From IMG/VR virus record IMGVR_UViG_3300046812_000362, positions 1 to 37,639 of that record: a stretch of 37,639 nucleotides of DNA; one strand, 5' to 3'. The DNA comes from a virus. Below, piece by piece: positions 17,146 to 25,620 of this stretch. How positions within the stretch are numbered: position 1 is the stretch's first letter; each line of letters starts with the position of its first letter. Position numbers and translations under genes: made by a program. A model generated the notes under the pieces. The model was given only the letters and a program-made list of their open reading frames with translations, was not told the origin of the DNA and did no database searches.

Positions 17146-17710
17146 ATATGCCGTCCGGCCGTTTGAGACGCGGGATAGTCACGGCCGAGTCATCATCCCG
17201 GCGAGCCCGTCTGGTTTCGAGCGCGCGACCCTGACTTGGGGCGCTAAGACAACCGTCAATCAGGTTCAACTAGACCAGGAGGGCACTAACGTCGAGTGCT
17301 GCACCGACACGCGGACGCAGAATCAGGCGGACAAAGCGTTTGCCGGACAATTTATACAACAGGTTTGGGGACCGGGGACGGGCGGCCCGCCGCTGCCACA
17401 TGGACAATGGGGCGCTAGCGTTGAAACCAAGCGAAGTATAGGCGTTTCATTGAAGGTGAAAGAGACGAATAGCTGCGCCAATGATTGGGCGCAGATGTCG
17501 TTCGTTGCTTCGGCTGTGGATGCGGCCTTTGCTGATCTTAAAACCGACATCGAAGCCGGTGGCGCGGGCAAGACGGTGGATCATTGCAAGGCGAGAATCA
17601 ATTCGGTCGAAACTGAGGCCTGGGAATTTAAGGGCGACCCAGCAGGAAAGTTTCCGCAAACGGTTCCGGCCTTTCCGCCGCCCGGCCTTACCGGATCGGC
17701 GCCGGCTTAA
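17135..17710 (+). CDS. Tail-tip cassette paralogue 1 of 3
   Basis: 191 residues, first of three tandem paralogues. Shared start: MPFEYAVRPFETRDSHGRVI, then PSGFERATLTWGAK. Shared frame of cysteines: a CC pair (NVECC), a Cys before DWAQMSFVASAVDAAF, and DHC near the end. Between the first two anchors it has a long unique insert (from TDTRTQNQ to GVSLKVKETNS), and a proline-rich tail after DHC that the other copies lack. Function unknown; location between hub and fibre suggests a tail-tip or adsorption role. A variable centre inside conserved edges would suit target binding. Confidence 0.78.
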   Translation: MPFEYAVRPFETRDSHGRVIIPASPSGFERATLTWGAKTTVNQVQLDQEGTNVECCTDTRTQNQADKAFAGQFIQQVWGPGTGGPPLPHGQWGASVETKRSIGVSLKVKETNSCANDWAQMSFVASAVDAAFADLKTDIEAGGAGKTVDHCKARINSVETEAWEFKGDPAGKFPQTVPAFPPPGLTGSAPA

Positions 17711-18156
17711 TGCCCTTCGAGTATTTTGTCAGGCCCTTCCAATCCGCCGACTCACACGGCCGCGTCATCCTGCCTTCAACGCCGTCGGGGTTCGAGCGCG
17801 CGACCCTGACCTGGGGCGCCAAGGTTGCCGGTTTGCCGGAACCGGAAAGGACCGGCCCTAACGTCAATTGTTGCGGGGAACAGTTGGACGAACATCAACG
17901 GCTTGGCGAAGTGCATAAGATCGTGTCTACCGAGTCTCCCGGTTTGTTCATTCTGGAACATCGTGCCGCCGAAGTCAGGCTCAAAAAGAAAAAGCAGGAT
18001 AAATGCGCAGGCGATTGGACGCAGATGTCATACGTTGCTTCGGCGGTGGAAAGCGCGTTCGCCGGTCTTGAGGCTGACATCGAGGCCGGCGGCGCCGGGG
18101 CAGATGTAGACCACTGCAAGACAATGGTTATGCACCTCAACACAGAGTTTAAATAA
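17710..18156 (+). CDS. Tail-tip cassette paralogue 2 of 3
   Basis: 148 residues, TAATG coupling to copy 1. Nearly the same first 45 residues as copy 3 (MPFEYFVRPFQSADSHGRVI, then PSTPSGFERATLTWGAKVAG). It keeps CC, C-x-x-DWTQMSYVASAVESAF and DHC. The central insert (from GEQLDEHQRLGE to VRLKKKKQDK) differs from both neighbours and is charged. High likeness to copy 3 at the DNA level suggests a recent duplication. Function unknown. Confidence 0.8.
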   Translation: MPFEYFVRPFQSADSHGRVILPSTPSGFERATLTWGAKVAGLPEPERTGPNVNCCGEQLDEHQRLGEVHKIVSTESPGLFILEHRAAEVRLKKKKQDKCAGDWTQMSYVASAVESAFAGLEADIEAGGAGADVDHCKTMVMHLNTEFK

Positions 18157-18620
18157 TGCCGTTCGAGTATTTTGTCCGCCCGTTTCAATCTGCCGACTCA
18201 CACGGTCGAGTCATTATTCCGTCGACGCCATCGGGATACGAGCGGGCGACTTTGACGTGGGGCGCTAAGGTCGCCGGCCTGCCGGCGCCGGAACAAGGCG
18301 GCACCAACGTCGATTGTTGCAGCGAACACCTGGACGAGCTCGACCGAAAAAGCGACAGGGTCACCATCGTCGACCCGACGACGCCGGAAAATTACCTCGT
18401 GGTGGACCGCGCGATAGCGGTGAAATTGAGGAAGCGAAAGGACGACCAGTGCGCAGGAGATTGGTCGCAAATGTCGTATGTCGCGTCAGCAGTGGAAAGT
18501 GCCTTCGCCGATCTTGAATCCGATATTACGGCTGGCGGGACGGGCGGAAAGATTGATCACTGCCACCAGATTTTGCATTTGACTCCGAACACCGTGTCGC
18601 CGTCGGCCGACAAGCCATGA
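18156..18620 (+). CDS. Tail-tip cassette paralogue 3 of 3
   Basis: 154 residues, TAATG coupling to copy 2. Same conserved edges and cysteines as copy 2 (CC at NVDCC, C before DWSQMSYVASAVESAF, DHC). The centre (SEHLDELDRKSDR to VKLRKRKDDQ) is again different. A short tail follows DHC. The gene ends four bases into the next start (ATGA). The three copies could assemble as a hetero-complex or serve as alternative adhesion modules. Confidence 0.8.
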   Translation: MPFEYFVRPFQSADSHGRVIIPSTPSGYERATLTWGAKVAGLPAPEQGGTNVDCCSEHLDELDRKSDRVTIVDPTTPENYLVVDRAIAVKLRKRKDDQCAGDWSQMSYVASAVESAFADLESDITAGGTGGKIDHCHQILHLTPNTVSPSADKP

Positions 18621-19201
18621 AAAGGCGGGGCCGCGATGTGCCGGGGCTGGCGTACTCTTATCAGATCCCGTTCATGCTGGATCGTATTGTCGAACTGCAT
18701 ACCAAGCGCGACCCGACACAGGATCCGCCGCCGCCCGCGGAACCGCCGCCGGAAACGCCGATCATTTGCACGCCGTCATGGGATTCAAGCTCCGAGTTCG
18801 GCATACCGACATTTATCTATTATGTCGGCAACGCACTGTGGATCAACCCGCAGCAATGCTGCCCGCCGGCTATGCTGAACCCTGACGGTAGTCCGTTGGA
18901 CATGGGGACTATCACCGGACCAGTGGTTAATGAAGGTCATGCAATGATACCGGGGCAAAACGCCCCGTCGGTGACGATAACGTTTCACGGTGGGGTGGAC
19001 TCGATCAAAAAGTGGCCGCGAACCTGCATCCATCAAATCGATCGATACGAACCGGAGATCGTCAGCTCGCCGGTCATCTGCACAATTGATGAGATGGCAT
19101 TGCCGGAACACGAGGCGCATCAGGGATGTGGCACGACAATCATAATCACCGTGCCGCCGGGGGGCGGCGGCTACATCACTGTTGAATTTGACTGCCAGTA
19201 G
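18617..19201 (+). CDS. Tail-region protein of unknown function
   Basis: 194 residues, ATGA coupling to the third paralogue. After a short basic start there is a proline-rich linker (PPPPAEPPPETP) and then a beta-rich part with several cysteines (IICTPSW, QQCCPPAM, TCIHQID, VICTID, QGCGTT, FDCQ), which again suggests disulfides. No known family is recognised. Context (between paralogues and fibre) suggests a tail-tip accessory. Confidence 0.72.
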   Translation: MKRRGRDVPGLAYSYQIPFMLDRIVELHTKRDPTQDPPPPAEPPPETPIICTPSWDSSSEFGIPTFIYYVGNALWINPQQCCPPAMLNPDGSPLDMGTITGPVVNEGHAMIPGQNAPSVTITFHGGVDSIKKWPRTCIHQIDRYEPEIVSSPVICTIDEMALPEHEAHQGCGTTIIITVPPGGGGYITVEFDCQ

Positions 19202-19212
19202 AAAGCGGCCTG

Positions 19213-22029
19213 ATGGTTGACATCACTTATCGTACATTAGGACCGTGGGGCGGCGGCAAGGGAGCCAATCTCCAACCGAGCGAGGTTGACGAAAATTTCT
19301 ATTCGTTAGCGCAGGCGATTGTCGACATCCAGGCCAACCCGGAAGCGCCGAACGGGATAGAATCGATCACGGTCAGCGGCACGCAGATGACCATCTACCT
19401 GACGGATGGCACTGTGCTCGGGCCTTATACATTGCCGGTGCTTACGTTCCGTTGGCGCGGCGAGTTCGAGCCGAATGTCTATGCCGTGCTCGATGTCTTT
19501 ACCGTCAGCGCCGGCAACACCGACGTCCTCGATCCGGCGCTGGTTTCTTACGGCATCTATATGGTGCAGATCGCCGGCACCTATTCCCTATTCGACCAGA
19601 ACGAAATGGTCGATGGCGCGCCCGTCTACAAACAGTTGTTCGGATCGTCCGACAACAGCCTCGGCACGATGGGCGACGTCGATATCATCCCGCCGCTAAC
19701 TGACGGCGACGTGCTGCGTTGGACGGAGAGCATCAGCCGGTGGTCAAATTCCGCGCTGGGATCGATGGCGGTGCAGGCCGCCAGCAATGTCAACATCACC
19801 GGAGGCGTGTTCCACAACCTCGCCAACCCGTTGTTGCCGGGGGATGCGGTCAACAAGGCATACGTCGATGCGTTGCCGGGCGGCGCCATGGTGGCCGACC
19901 ACACCATGATGTCGAACATTTCCGGCCTGATCGGGCCGGCGCTGCCGAACACGCTGTCGGATTTCCTTGACTACGTGCTCCTGACGAGCGTGCGCGGCAC
20001 GCTGCTATATCGCGGCGGCACGGGTTGGCTCGCGTTGCCTCCGGGTGCCGAGGGTCTGTTCCTCCAGACGCACGATGCCGGCGCTGATCCGACTTGGGCG
20101 GTCGGGGCTGCCGGTGTCGTCAGGATCGCCGCCGGTACCGGGATCGATACCGGCGGCGCCGACATCACGAGCACCGGCACCGTATCGCTGGCTGCCGCCG
20201 CCGACAGCCGCCTCCTGGCAAATATCAGCGGCGCCTCGGCCGCACCGACGCCACAGACCCTATCGGCCATTCTCGACCACATCCTGACGAACGCCCGCGG
20301 CACCATCCTGGCACGCAACGTCAGCGGTTGGGTGGGGTTGGCCCCAGGAACCAGCGGCTACTATCTCAAGACGCAAGGCTCTGGCGCCGATGTGATGTGG
20401 GACGCCCCGGTAGGCTCGGGCACGCTCACCTCGATCAGCGCCGGCACCGGCATCACGACGGGCGGCTCGCCGATCACGGCGACCGGCACCGTGTCACTGG
20501 CCGACATTGCCAGCGACCGCATCTTGGCGAACATCAGCGGCAGCACGGCGGCGCCGACCCCACAGACGCTAAGTCTGATCTTCGATCACATCTTCGGCAG
20601 CACGCAGGGCGCCGTGCTGTACCGCTCGGCGAGCGCCTGGGTGATGCTGTCCCCCGGCACCAGCGGGCAGTTCCTGGCGACCGGCGGCGCGGCGGCCAAC
20701 CCCTCCTGGCAAAACGCGCCGACGACCGGGGCAGCGATCGCGAACCTGCGCATCATCGCAAACATTTCGGGCAGCACCGCGACGCCGAGCGCGAACACTC
20801 TGTCGGGCATTCTCGACGCTATCATCAGCAGCAGCCGAGGCACGCTGCTCTACCGCACCAACAGCGGCTGGACCGGGTTGGCGCCCGGCACGACCGGGCA
20901 GATCCTGCAAACCGGCGGCGCCAGCGGCGACCCAAGCTGGACCGCGGCGCCGGGCGCCACGGCGATCAGCAACAGCCGGGTGATGTCCAACATCAGCGGT
21001 GGTTCGGCGGTGCCGATCGGCAACACGCTGACCGCGATATTCGACAGCATCCTCGGTGCCGCCCGCGGGATGATCATTTACCGCGACAACAGCGGCTGGC
21101 GCACCTTGGCGGCGGGCACCGCGGGCCAGCTTCTGCGCACCGGCGGCACAACTGCCGACCCGAGCTGGATCACCGCAACGCCGGCCAGCGGCATCTCGCA
21201 ACTGACGGGCGATGTCGCCGCCGGGCCCGGCACCGGCAGCCAAGTCGCCACTCTCGCCAACACCGCCGTGACGCCGGGCAGCTACACCAGCGCGAACATC
21301 ACCGTCGACAGCAAGGGGCGCCTCACCGCGGCGGCCAATGGCACGGGCGGCGGCATCAGCGACGCGCCGAGCGACGGCACCTCCTATGGCCGGCTGAATG
21401 CGGCTTGGACCGCAGTGGCGCCGCTCGCCAGCCCGGCGCTGACCGGGACGCCCACCGCGCCGACAGCCGCTCCAGCGACGAGCACAACCCAGATTGCCAC
21501 GACTGCGTTTGTGCAAGCGGCGTTGCCGGCCGCCGGGTTGAACCAGCTTACGGGCGATGTGCTCGCCGGGCCAGGCAGCGGCAGCCAGGCCGCGACGCTG
21601 GCGACGACAGCCGTGGCGGCGGGCAGCTACACGCACACCTCTCTTACGGTAGACAGCAAGGGCAGGCTGACGGCCGCAGCGACCGGCTCGCTGCCGGTGA
21701 ATTTCATCTTTTGCGCCGGGACTGTGCTGGCGAACGCCGAGGAGCTCGCCCGCTTTATCCCGCCGGCCTGCTCATTCCCGAGCGGCGGTGCGGGGAGTTC
21801 TGGTACGGCCGGCGCGGCGGCAACAGCCAGCACGACGCTGACCGCAAAGAAAAACGGCACCGCGTTTGCGACCTTTGTCTGGTCGGCGGCAGGCACAGCC
21901 GCCACCGTTACGCTGTCGAGCACGACGAGTTTCAACGGCACCAGTGATGTGCTGTCGATCGAAGGCGCGGCGACAGCGGATACGACCCTGGCGAAGCTGG
22001 GTGTCAACCTCGCCGGCACGCGCACCTGA
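19213..22029 (+). CDS. Large repeat-containing tail fibre
   Basis: 938 residues, glycine, threonine, serine and alanine rich. Residues 1-130 look like the attachment part (SEVDENFYSLAQAI, GIYMVQIAGTYSLF). Residues about 226-652 are five tandem copies of a 70-residue unit (see repeat entry). Later come two copies of a common phage-fibre motif (QLTGDVAAGPGTGSQVATL and QLTGDVLAGPGSGSQAATL, each followed by TVDSKGRLTAAA) and the lambdoid-type ALTGTPTAPTA...QIATTAFVQ. The C-terminus is a compact beta domain. It should be the main side or tip fibre for host recognition. The start ATG is 11 bases after the previous stop. Confidence 0.88.
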   Translation: MVDITYRTLGPWGGGKGANLQPSEVDENFYSLAQAIVDIQANPEAPNGIESITVSGTQMTIYLTDGTVLGPYTLPVLTFRWRGEFEPNVYAVLDVFTVSAGNTDVLDPALVSYGIYMVQIAGTYSLFDQNEMVDGAPVYKQLFGSSDNSLGTMGDVDIIPPLTDGDVLRWTESISRWSNSALGSMAVQAASNVNITGGVFHNLANPLLPGDAVNKAYVDALPGGAMVADHTMMSNISGLIGPALPNTLSDFLDYVLLTSVRGTLLYRGGTGWLALPPGAEGLFLQTHDAGADPTWAVGAAGVVRIAAGTGIDTGGADITSTGTVSLAAAADSRLLANISGASAAPTPQTLSAILDHILTNARGTILARNVSGWVGLAPGTSGYYLKTQGSGADVMWDAPVGSGTLTSISAGTGITTGGSPITATGTVSLADIASDRILANISGSTAAPTPQTLSLIFDHIFGSTQGAVLYRSASAWVMLSPGTSGQFLATGGAAANPSWQNAPTTGAAIANLRIIANISGSTATPSANTLSGILDAIISSSRGTLLYRTNSGWTGLAPGTTGQILQTGGASGDPSWTAAPGATAISNSRVMSNISGGSAVPIGNTLTAIFDSILGAARGMIIYRDNSGWRTLAAGTAGQLLRTGGTTADPSWITATPASGISQLTGDVAAGPGTGSQVATLANTAVTPGSYTSANITVDSKGRLTAAANGTGGGISDAPSDGTSYGRLNAAWTAVAPLASPALTGTPTAPTAAPATSTTQIATTAFVQAALPAAGLNQLTGDVLAGPGSGSQAATLATTAVAAGSYTHTSLTVDSKGRLTAAATGSLPVNFIFCAGTVLANAEELARFIPPACSFPSGGAGSSGTAGAAATASTTLTAKKNGTAFATFVWSAAGTAATVTLSSTTSFNGTSDVLSIEGAATADTTLAKLGVNLAGTRT
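19888..21168 (+). repeat. Five tandem 70-residue repeats in the fibre gene
   Basis: Each unit reads roughly as R-(L/I/V)-x-(A/S)-NISG, then P-x-x-x-TLS-x-I-x-D-x-I, RGT-x-LYR, GW-x-x-L-x-PGT-x-G, and ends at (A/G)DPSW or similar. Copies begin near MSNISGL, LANISGA, LANISGS, IANISGS and MSNISGG. The repeated unit probably forms a trimeric shaft segment; copy number would set fibre length. Confidence 0.8.
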
Positions 22030-23123
22030 TGCCAACCGGCGGTTTTCTCGGGTACGCGCCGGCGACCCGCTTCAACGCTAACGCCGGCGCAAATTCCATA
22101 TTCCTGACGCCGGTTGTGGCGCAGCGCAGCGGTTCTGCGGTGGCGCTGCTTCTCGATTGCTTCTCGGCTACCGCGAGCACGACCTTCAAGGCGCTGGTCT
22201 ATGACAGCGCCCACAGCGTGCTGCTGGCATCGAGCGCGCAGTTCACCTCGACCGTGGCTAACTACAACCGCTTCCCGCTCAGCGCGCCGCTGAGCATCGT
22301 TGCGGGCACGACGTATTACGTCGGCTACGTCTGCTCGACCAGCTTGCCGGTGACGACATCATCGAGCGGCGGTCCCAATTCATGGTTTGCCAGCGGCGGG
22401 CAGAGCGTAGCCAGCCCGGCCAACCCACTGGCAACGGGCGTTATCAACGCCAACACGTTGATGATGGCGCTCGAACTGGACGGCACGGGCACGCAAGGTT
22501 TCGGGTTCAGCGTTGATCAGGCAATCAACGTCACGCTGTCGGCTTCAAACACGGTAGCCACCGCAACATCAGCTCTGAACCTTGGCTGCCACAGCCTGGT
22601 GACGCAGCTTTCCGGCACCGGGAAATGGTATGCGGAAGTGCTTGCCGGCGGCACTCTCGCCGCCAACGTCGGCATTGGGATCGCGACGGCGAACTGGGGC
22701 GTGACCCTCGGCACGACACAGCGGTCTTACTCGTATTTTCTGCTGGCAAGCGGCAGCTTACAGGGCCCGGCTGGCGCCACCGCGCTCGGGCTCAGCTATG
22801 TATCGGGCGACGTGATCGGCATCGCCTACGATGCCGGCAGCAATCTTGTGTGGTTCAACAAAAACAATGGCTCTTGGTTCGGCGCCAGTTCGACCGCAGG
22901 CAATCCGGCGGCAGGCACCGGCGGGGCTGCGGTGCAATCGACGCAGTGGCCGGTGACTGTCGCCTGCTCTACCGGCACGACGGCGACAGCCGCCGCCTGG
23001 ACCCTGCGCGACACGGCGGGCGCGCTGCAATACACGCCGCCCTCGGGGTTCTCGGCGTGGTCGGCGGCAACCTACCCAGCGCCGGCAACTGCGCTGCGGC
23101 GGCGCGTCATGGTCGTCGGGTAA
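22029..23123 (+). CDS. SPRY-domain adsorption protein
   Basis: 364 residues, TGATG coupling to the fibre. The N-terminal half is a beta-sandwich (from GYAPATRFNANAG to MMALELDG). The C-terminal half (about residues 165-335) looks like a B30.2/SPRY fold: GKWYAEVLAGG, NVGIGIATANWGVTLG, YVSGDVIGIAYDAGSNLVWF and LQYTPPSGFSAW. SPRY domains occur on phage tail proteins and bind host surfaces. It probably sits at the fibre tip or helps it fold. Confidence 0.82.
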   Translation: MPTGGFLGYAPATRFNANAGANSIFLTPVVAQRSGSAVALLLDCFSATASTTFKALVYDSAHSVLLASSAQFTSTVANYNRFPLSAPLSIVAGTTYYVGYVCSTSLPVTTSSSGGPNSWFASGGQSVASPANPLATGVINANTLMMALELDGTGTQGFGFSVDQAINVTLSASNTVATATSALNLGCHSLVTQLSGTGKWYAEVLAGGTLAANVGIGIATANWGVTLGTTQRSYSYFLLASGSLQGPAGATALGLSYVSGDVIGIAYDAGSNLVWFNKNNGSWFGASSTAGNPAAGTGGAAVQSTQWPVTVACSTGTTATAAAWTLRDTAGALQYTPPSGFSAWSAATYPAPATALRRRVMVVG

Positions 23124-23134
23124 AGGAACGCATA

Positions 23135-23281
23135 ATGATTTTAGAGATCCTGTTGTTCCTGTGGCTCCTCACGATCCTGCCGTTGCCGCCGATGGCGCCG
23201 TTCTCGGCGAGCAACGTCTATTTCGCATTCGTCGCTGTGTTGCTGCTCGGGTTGTTTATTTTCCTGCCGGCGATGCGGTGA
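23135..23281 (+). CDS. Small membrane protein
   Basis: 48 residues, preceded by AAAGGAAC (23122-23129). Two hydrophobic segments are visible: EILLFLWLLTILPL and a second, VYFAFVAVLLLGLFIFL, separated by a short PPMAPFSAS loop. Such a two-span hairpin at the end of the late operon could be a holin, but no charge pattern proves it. It couples to the next gene by a GTGA overlap. Confidence 0.68.
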   Translation: MILEILLFLWLLTILPLPPMAPFSASNVYFAFVAVLLLGLFIFLPAMR

Positions 23282-23514
23282 GTTTCGCCCTTGCTGCGGC
23301 ACTGTACCTGTTGGTGCTGCACCGGGCCGATGGTGGCGAGGTATTGGTAAACCCGGCGCAGATTGTGACATTGCACGGGCCGACGCCAGCGGGCACGCCG
23401 GCGCGGTTATTTACCGGCGCCGTCCGCTGCGCGATCGGGCTCAGCGACGGCAAGTGGTTGTCGGTGGTGGAGCCGTGCGAGGCAATCCGGGAACGGTTGG
23501 CGGGGATGCAGTAG
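23278..23514 (+). CDS. Small protein at the end of the late operon
   Basis: 78 residues from GTG overlapping the previous stop. Short hydrophobic start (FALAAALYLLVLH) and then VNPAQIVTLHGP and CAIGLSDGKWLSVVEPCEAI. It may be membrane-anchored by its N-terminus. Related short proteins with a VNPxQI core occur at phage tail/lysis boundaries, with no known function. It ends one base before a convergent minus-strand gene. Confidence 0.68.
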   Translation: MSFALAAALYLLVLHRADGGEVLVNPAQIVTLHGPTPAGTPARLFTGAVRCAIGLSDGKWLSVVEPCEAIRERLAGMQ

Positions 23515-23515
23515 A

Positions 23516-23710
23516 TCACCGCCGCCGCGCTGCGCCGTCAGGCCCAAACGATCGGTCGCACGCCTCCGAGATGATCCGCCGGCGCCGCGCTTCGTCTTCG
23601 GCGCGAGCGGCGTTCCAGCCGCCTCGCATTAGCCACATCCCTCGAATAAGGGCGACGATGCCGAAAGACAGTGTTGTGCCGGCGGCGAAGCCCCATAGGA
23701 ACAGTTCCAT
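23516..23710 (-). CDS. Small single-span membrane protein
   Basis: 64 residues, start ATG at 23710 with GAGG about 8 bases upstream. One clear membrane segment (LFLWGFAAGTTLSFGIVALI) and a basic C-terminal tail (ARAEDEARRRRIISEACDR). It is the last gene of the minus-strand recombination operon, 79 bases after the RecT stop and convergent with the late operon. It could be a lysis (spanin/holin-like) or exclusion protein; the sequence does not decide. Confidence 0.62.
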   Translation of the reverse strand: MELFLWGFAAGTTLSFGIVALIRGMWLMRGGWNAARAEDEARRRRIISEACDRSFGPDGAARRR

Positions 23711-23789
23711 TGCATCCTCATGAGTGCGCCGCGAACCCGTGTCGGCTCAGCGGTCATGGCATACCCTCATCCGGGGAATTGCGGCCACG

Positions 23790-25268
23790 TCATCCGGTCG
23801 CCGGCAGCCGCTGCCACTGCTCGGCGATGATGCGCTCGAGCTCCCCGCGGTCGACCGGCGCCAGCGCGGCGCGCGCCTCTTCGACGTTATGCTCGTTCGC
23901 GCCGAGTAGGTCGGCGAGTTCGTTGCTCGCAGTGCAGCGCCGCACCTTCGGGCCGAGCAGCGCCAGCGCCCAGATGCGCCAGTCCCGCTTGCCATTCTTC
24001 AGCGGCACCGCGATCTCGAGGCCGCTGCGCTGCGGCTCTACCGGCGGCGGCGGCTCGGCCGGCATGTGGTGGTCGACCTCGGCCAAGCCGAAAGGATCAT
24101 CATCATCGGCGCCCGTCGGTGGCGCGTGGGGCGTCTGTTCCTCGCTGGGCGGCTCTGGGGCCGGCGCCTCGCTTGCCCGCGTCTGGCGGGCCCGGCGGGC
24201 CGCCTGGGGCGGTTGGCGCTGGGTCTCGTAGGCGCGGGTGACTTCGTTGGCGAGGTCGCGATGGCCGGCAGCCGCCAGGAACTCGACCGCGACGCGGTTG
24301 TCCTCCCACCAACCCTCAAGCCGTTCGGGACCGAGCCGGGCCGCTTCGTCGAGGCATAACCGCAGCGCCTCTGCGGCGGCGCCGGCGCTGCCATAGAGGT
24401 TCTCGACGCCATCGAGGTCGACCACGGCGAACTCGGGGCCGGTCGGCTCGACGCTGCGGCTGATCTGATATTGCTCGGGCTGCGGCTCCGGTTCGCGGTG
24501 GTGGGTCAGGCGTGGGCCGAGATCCTGCCCGATCGCCGGTTCCTCCTCGTCGCGGTCCAGCACCGTGCGCAGTTCGGATGAGAAAGGCGCCTGCTTGGCG
24601 GCGCGCCGTAGCGCGGTCTTCTTCGCACCCTCCCAATAGAAATTCGTCCACATCGGCGAGTTCTTCGCGCGGCTGACGTTGCGCGCGGCCTCGATCATGC
24701 TGCGGTCGAGCACGTCGCGGATCACTTCGCCGTTCTTCAGCCGGATGATCGCGTATGCGCCGATCACCTGGCCGCGAGAGACGCCGAGCGGCGGCGGCTC
24801 GTGCTCGATGAAAGAATTGTCGCCGAGCTGATAGCGGAAATGATCCTTCTCGAACACCGCCTCGGCAATCGCGCTGGCGACCTCGCCCGATTTGCGCATC
24901 CGTTCGCGCAACCCGGCGAGCATCGGCATGTAGGTCGCTGCGTCGATCTTGCGGATATGGTCGATGCCGGTGTTTGGATCGCGCTGTTTGACGTCGGTGC
25001 GGAATACCACGAGCGCCGCCTGGCGGCCGTCGGGAAGCAAGCCGTCCACCGCGCACCGCATCGCCGCATTGAACAGCGAGCGCCGGTCGGCGTAGAGCAA
25101 TTCCGGGTTGGTCGAGACGGCGGTGACCAGCACCCGCTTGAAGCGCTCCACCGGAATGTCGGCCGGCAGCGCGTCCTTCAGGTTGGGCGTGTAGTGTTCA
25201 AGGTCCGCATAGAAGACCTCAGCCGCGCTTTGGCGGGGTTTGGTCGCAACTTCCTGGGTCTGGGCCAT
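23790..25268 (-). CDS. recT: RecT-family single-strand annealing protein with long C-terminal extension
   Basis: 492 residues, well above the usual 270-330. Residues about 20-230 carry the RecT core: FKRVLVTAVSTNPELLYADR, DGLLPDGRQAALVVF, ATYMPMLAGLRERMRKSGEV, then the PPPLGVSRGQVIGAYAII region and SPMWTNFYWEGAKKTALRRA. RecT anneals complementary single strands during phage recombination and replication. The extension has an acidic proline-rich linker (PPTGADDDDPFG) and a terminal domain (VPLKNGKRDWRIWALALLG) that may bind partners. The start overlaps the HTH gene upstream by 50 bases. No exonuclease partner is recognised next to it. Confidence 0.9.
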   Translation of the reverse strand: MAQTQEVATKPRQSAAEVFYADLEHYTPNLKDALPADIPVERFKRVLVTAVSTNPELLYADRRSLFNAAMRCAVDGLLPDGRQAALVVFRTDVKQRDPNTGIDHIRKIDAATYMPMLAGLRERMRKSGEVASAIAEAVFEKDHFRYQLGDNSFIEHEPPPLGVSRGQVIGAYAIIRLKNGEVIRDVLDRSMIEAARNVSRAKNSPMWTNFYWEGAKKTALRRAAKQAPFSSELRTVLDRDEEEPAIGQDLGPRLTHHREPEPQPEQYQISRSVEPTGPEFAVVDLDGVENLYGSAGAAAEALRLCLDEAARLGPERLEGWWEDNRVAVEFLAAAGHRDLANEVTRAYETQRQPPQAARRARQTRASEAPAPEPPSEEQTPHAPPTGADDDDPFGLAEVDHHMPAEPPPPVEPQRSGLEIAVPLKNGKRDWRIWALALLGPKVRRCTASNELADLLGANEHNVEEARAALAPVDRGELERIIAEQWQRLPATG

Positions 25269-25614
25269 TCTCTAAATCCTCCCGGCCGATTTCGAACTCG
25301 GCCAGTTCGACGAGTGTCTGCATATCCTCGGTGCTGATTGGCAAGACATGCTCAAAGAGATCCGGGCAGCGGGTGTGCAGTGCAATCAGGTCGCGGGCGG
25401 CAACGCGCAATTGCCGGCGTCTGAGCAACTCGTCGTTTGGCGTGCTATCGCCCAAAATCCTGTGCAAAGCGGCACAGCTCACCATCATCCGCTTGCCGAT
25501 CTTGATGACCGGGACGGGCAGCCGGTCTTCTCTGGCCGCGACGTAGGCGCTGTTGCGCGATAGCCCGAGGATCGCCGCCACTTCCTCGATGCTGTAGGTC
25601 CGCCGCTCAATCAT
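25219..25614 (-). CDS. Helix-turn-helix (excisionase/MerR-like) protein
   Basis: 131 residues. The first 55 form a winged-HTH of the excisionase type: YSIEEVAAILGLSRNSAYVA, then PVIKIGKRMMVSCAALHRIL. The remainder is helical and acidic, with no recognised domain. It lies inside the recombination operon and overlaps RecT by 50 bases, so its level is tied to RecT. It may autoregulate the operon or act in DNA recombination; the true recombination directionality factor is more likely the 30427 gene. Confidence 0.75.
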   Translation of the reverse strand: MIERRTYSIEEVAAILGLSRNSAYVAAREDRLPVPVIKIGKRMMVSCAALHRILGDSTPNDELLRRRQLRVAARDLIALHTRCPDLFEHVLPISTEDMQTLVELAEFEIGREDLENGPDPGSCDQTPPKRG

Positions 25615-25620
25615 AGGGCG

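Noticed and set aside
19888-21168. CRISPR-like or diversity-generating repeat array
   Set aside because: Repeats are about 210 bases, in frame and degenerate, and no reverse transcriptase or cas gene is present; they are fibre shaft repeats.
20094-21947. A 617-codon plus-strand frame within the fibre gene
   Set aside because: Different frame from the clearly repetitive fibre, Arg/His-rich composition, no ribosome-binding site; its apparent repeats only mirror the fibre repeats.
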